Positions 62,003 through 64,000 of a DNA stretch of 64,000 nt are shown here, piece by piece. The stretch comes from Spirosoma profusum. GTDB taxonomy: Bacteria; Bacteroidota; Bacteroidia; Cytophagales; Spirosomataceae. Position 1 is the first letter of the stretch. The number at the start of each line of letters is the position of its first letter. The translations under genes were made by a program, and so were the position numbers. The notes beneath the pieces were generated by a model, which saw only the letters and a list, made by a program, of their open reading frames with translations, was not told the origin of the DNA and did not search any database. Where the stretch lies: the NCBI RefSeq assembly GCF_014699005.1, contig NZ_JACWZY010000001.1, positions 372,001 to 436,000 on the forward strand, in the 5' to 3' direction.

Positions 62003-62754
62003 AAGAGTTCGATACCGCCGTTGAATTTGGGCACGATATTCCCCTGAGTGAGCAGATTGACGTATCGACACGCGGTTTAAAACCACTAGCCGAACGTTTC
62101 GACGCGGTAGGTGCCCGTACTACGTTGTTTACGACAGCCAATTACGCGCTTCATGAGCCAGCATTGATACGTAAACTGGCAGAAAAGCATGAAATCGCGT
62201 CGCATGGCTATTATCACACTACGTTCGAACCTGCCGATTTACTCAAATCTCGTCTGGCACTGGAAGAGCTTTTGCAGAAACCAATACTAGGATTTCGACG
62301 GGCAAGAATGGGTTTTGTGGACCATAACGATGTCCAGTCTGCTGGTTATCAATATAATTCATCGCTTCATCCAACATGGCTTCCGGGCCGTTATAACCAC
62401 TGGGGTGAGTCCCGGCTCCCGTTTCAGGAAGCGGGTGTCTGGCAGATTCCGGCTTCCGTAACGCCGACGCTACGTTTGCCACTGTTCTGGCTCAGTCTGA
62501 AAAATTTCCCGTTAGGGTATTACAAATTGCTTTGTCGTCAGACGCTGAAAGCCGATGGTTTTTTAAATCTGTACGTACATCCCTGGGAGTTCACGGATTT
62601 ATCCAACTACGAAAAAATTCCGGCCTACGTTCGTCGGTATTCACGCGACGTACTGCTCGACCGCGTGGAGCAACTACTACGTTATTTAAAACCGCTGGGC
62701 GAGTTTAGCACAATGAGTGAGTTTGCCCGCCAGCTCAATTCTGAACGTATATAG
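61948..62754 (+). CDS. Polysaccharide deacetylase family protein
   Basis: A 268-residue NodB-type carbohydrate esterase fold related to the DUF3473 deacetylases of exopolysaccharide clusters. The catalytic Asp region is FTVDVEEFDT at about 14-23 and the metal-binding His pair is in SHGYYH near 85; later FRRARMGF corresponds to motif 3 and YVHPWEF near 212 to the C-terminal His motif. No signal peptide, so it may act in the cytoplasm on a lipid-linked sugar. It begins inside the GT2 gene in another frame. Confidence 0.88.
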   Translation: MASIESGGRRYILFTVDVEEFDTAVEFGHDIPLSEQIDVSTRGLKPLAERFDAVGARTTLFTTANYALHEPALIRKLAEKHEIASHGYYHTTFEPADLLKSRLALEELLQKPILGFRRARMGFVDHNDVQSAGYQYNSSLHPTWLPGRYNHWGESRLPFQEAGVWQIPASVTPTLRLPLFWLSLKNFPLGYYKLLCRQTLKADGFLNLYVHPWEFTDLSNYEKIPAYVRRYSRDVLLDRVEQLLRYLKPLGEFSTMSEFARQLNSERI

Positions 62755-62755
62755 T

Positions 62756-62838
62756 CCCTGATAGGCTCCGGCTGTCGGAGTCGCGACCACGGCTAATAGG
62801 GTAGCTATAAAATATCCGACAGCCGGAGCCTGTCAGGG
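62756..62838. repeat. 24-bp-arm inverted repeat in the glycan cluster
   Basis: Arms at 62756-62779 and 62815-62838 pair with one A/G mismatch (possible G.U). The 35-nt loop contains GTCGCGAC. A degenerate single arm (CCGACAGCCAGAGCCTATCA) occurs at 42676-42695 after hisB. It begins 2 bp past the deacetylase stop. Confidence 0.85.
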
Positions 62839-62895
62839 CCTTAATTCCAGAATTACCAAGTACGAACTATCAATTGAAACAACTTTTTGTTTCTG

Positions 62896-64000
62896 ATGCT
62901 ATCCTTTTTTCGAAAGCCGATTTTCAGCGACTATCGGTTCATTTTTGGTGTGTATAGCGCACTGACACTGTTTGCCAGTTGTCGGATTGTGTTTGTGTCG
63001 GGGTCGAACAATTATAAAATTTTCTACTACTCGCTTCAGCATCTGCTCGAAGGTATTAGTCTGTATGAACTCTATCCGGCTCAATACTCCGATCATTATC
63101 ACTACGCACCCACGTTTGCAGCGCTGTTTTCGCCGGTGTTTGCGTTACCATTTTCGGTTGGATTGTTTCTCTGGCATTTCCTGTTTGCCGCTATCTGGGT
63201 ATATGCTATTTACCGAATGCCGCTGACGCATGGGCAAAAAGTATTTGCGTACTGGTTCAGTCTACACGAGCTGTTTACGTCGCTTGTCAATAGTCAGACG
63301 AATCCGTTGATGGCGGCAATTCCCTTATTCGTGTTTCTTTGTTTTGAGAAACGTCAACCTTTCTGGGCGGCTTTCTTTATCATTCTCGGGTTTAACATCA
63401 AGATTTACAGTCTGGTAGCCGGTGCGCTCTTTCTGCTCTATCCCGGAAAAATTCGGTTTCTGGCGTCTCTGGTTGGTTGGGGGATCATACAAGGTCTACT
63501 GCCACTGTTATTTACTTCGCCGGATAAACTGCTCTGGCAATATGATCTGTGGGTTAATCAGTTATTTATAAAGTCCGACGTCGATAAGTGGGCCAATACG
63601 TCTATTCATCGACTGGTGCATACGTTTATCTCGCCAGACGTCACCACGCCCGTGATTATTGGCCTGGGTGTATTGCTTTTCTGTACCGTATATGCGCAGG
63701 TGAAGAAGTTTACAGAACGCTCGTTCCGGCTGCTGATGGTTGCTTCGGTACTCATCTTTCAGGTGATTTTTAATCCGGTGGCGGAGTCGCCTACGTACAT
63801 TACGGCTGTTACGGGCGTAGTGCTTTGGTGGATCTATTGTCCGCAGGCAGTGCTCGACAGAGTGCTTTTAATTAGCTGCCTGATACTCACCGTTTTGTCG
63901 CCAAGCGACATTTTTCCGGCTTTTCTACGTGAACAATTTGTGAAACCCTACGTATTGAAAGCCCTTCCCTGCGTACTCATCTGGTTTCGAATTATTTACC
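62896..64000 (+). CDS. GT87-like (DUF2029) membrane glycosyltransferase, cut by window edge
   Basis: An open frame from the ATG at 62896 (MLSFFRKPIFSDYRF) to the right edge, 368 codons so far without a stop. At least eight hydrophobic segments are visible, with an extracytoplasmic loop LLEGISLYELYPAQY between the first two, containing the acidic residue expected in GT-C enzymes, and YHYAPTFAAL after it. These are features of the DUF2029/GT87 family of polyprenyl-phosphate-dependent mannosyltransferases. It fits the upstream GT2 that would make the donor. The C-terminus is missing. Confidence 0.82.
   Translation, partial: MLSFFRKPIFSDYRFIFGVYSALTLFASCRIVFVSGSNNYKIFYYSLQHLLEGISLYELYPAQYSDHYHYAPTFAALFSPVFALPFSVGLFLWHFLFAAIWVYAIYRMPLTHGQKVFAYWFSLHELFTSLVNSQTNPLMAAIPLFVFLCFEKRQPFWAAFFIILGFNIKIYSLVAGALFLLYPGKIRFLASLVGWGIIQGLLPLLFTSPDKLLWQYDLWVNQLFIKSDVDKWANTSIHRLVHTFISPDVTTPVIIGLGVLLFCTVYAQVKKFTERSFRLLMVASVLIFQVIFNPVAESPTYITAVTGVVLWWIYCPQAVLDRVLLISCLILTVLSPSDIFPAFLREQFVKPYVLKALPCVLIWFRIIY

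Overview
The window looks like the chromosome of a Cytophagales bacterium (Bacteroidota), most like Spirosoma and its relatives. The reasons are the GLPGLI protein paired with an OMP_b-brl_3-type outer-membrane protein, the arrays of 800-residue MacB/FtsX permeases, several CAAAnnTA/TAnnTTTG elements of the Bacteroidota -7 type at gene starts, weak Shine-Dalgarno signals, and a base composition near 50% GC. The genus is an inference. I see no rRNA, tRNA, CRISPR array, transposase or phage gene.

Region 1 (1-20808, all minus strand) is one large export locus read from right to left: a membrane-fusion adaptor, one LolD/MacB-type ATPase, then seven complete and one truncated MacB-like permease, with a small secreted protein inserted between the first two permeases. 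A ten-codon relic of another permease C-terminus and duplicated palindromic spacers show that the array grew and shrank by recombination. Upstream of the adaptor lie a near-match to a sigma-54 promoter and a tandem direct repeat that could be an activator site.

Region 2 (21057-28002) holds a GT39 glycosyltransferase, a sigma-54 activating response regulator and, 2.3 kb away, a histidine kinase. Between the two regulators lie a coiled-coil protein, a PlsC acyltransferase and an acyl-ACP desaturase. A working model is that envelope or lipid stress is sensed by the kinase and drives the export locus through sigma-54.

Region 3 (28044-46950) is metabolic and envelope housekeeping: a GH3/beta-lactamase-fold fusion coupled to DinB, an AraC regulator divergent from aldehyde dehydrogenase plus DUF779, the outer-membrane protein/GLPGLI pair, a NYN-cold-shock protein coupled to pabB, bifunctional hisB, a lysophospholipid acyltransferase, a SRPBCC protein and a secreted esterase-GH9 cellulase.

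Region 4 (47155-48995) is an AT-rich accessory islet between two related palindromes. It contains a JAMM-type (DUF4329-like) protein translationally coupled to a secreted unknown, and a divergent XRE regulator.

Region 5 (49003-64000) holds a multidomain ThuA/sugar-dehydrogenase/PKD/cytochrome c protein, a META lipoprotein, a LEA2 protein, an M20 amidohydrolase, an SDR, an LD-carboxypeptidase, a Kir-type potassium channel divergent from a Na+/H+ antiporter, and the start of a surface-glycan cluster (GT2, polysaccharide deacetylase, GT87).

Intergenic gaps are unusually rich in long inverted repeats. One roughly 95-bp family occurs twice with compensating stem changes. The pentamer TACGT/ACGTA is about 3.5 times more frequent than expected by hand count, in genes and spacers alike.
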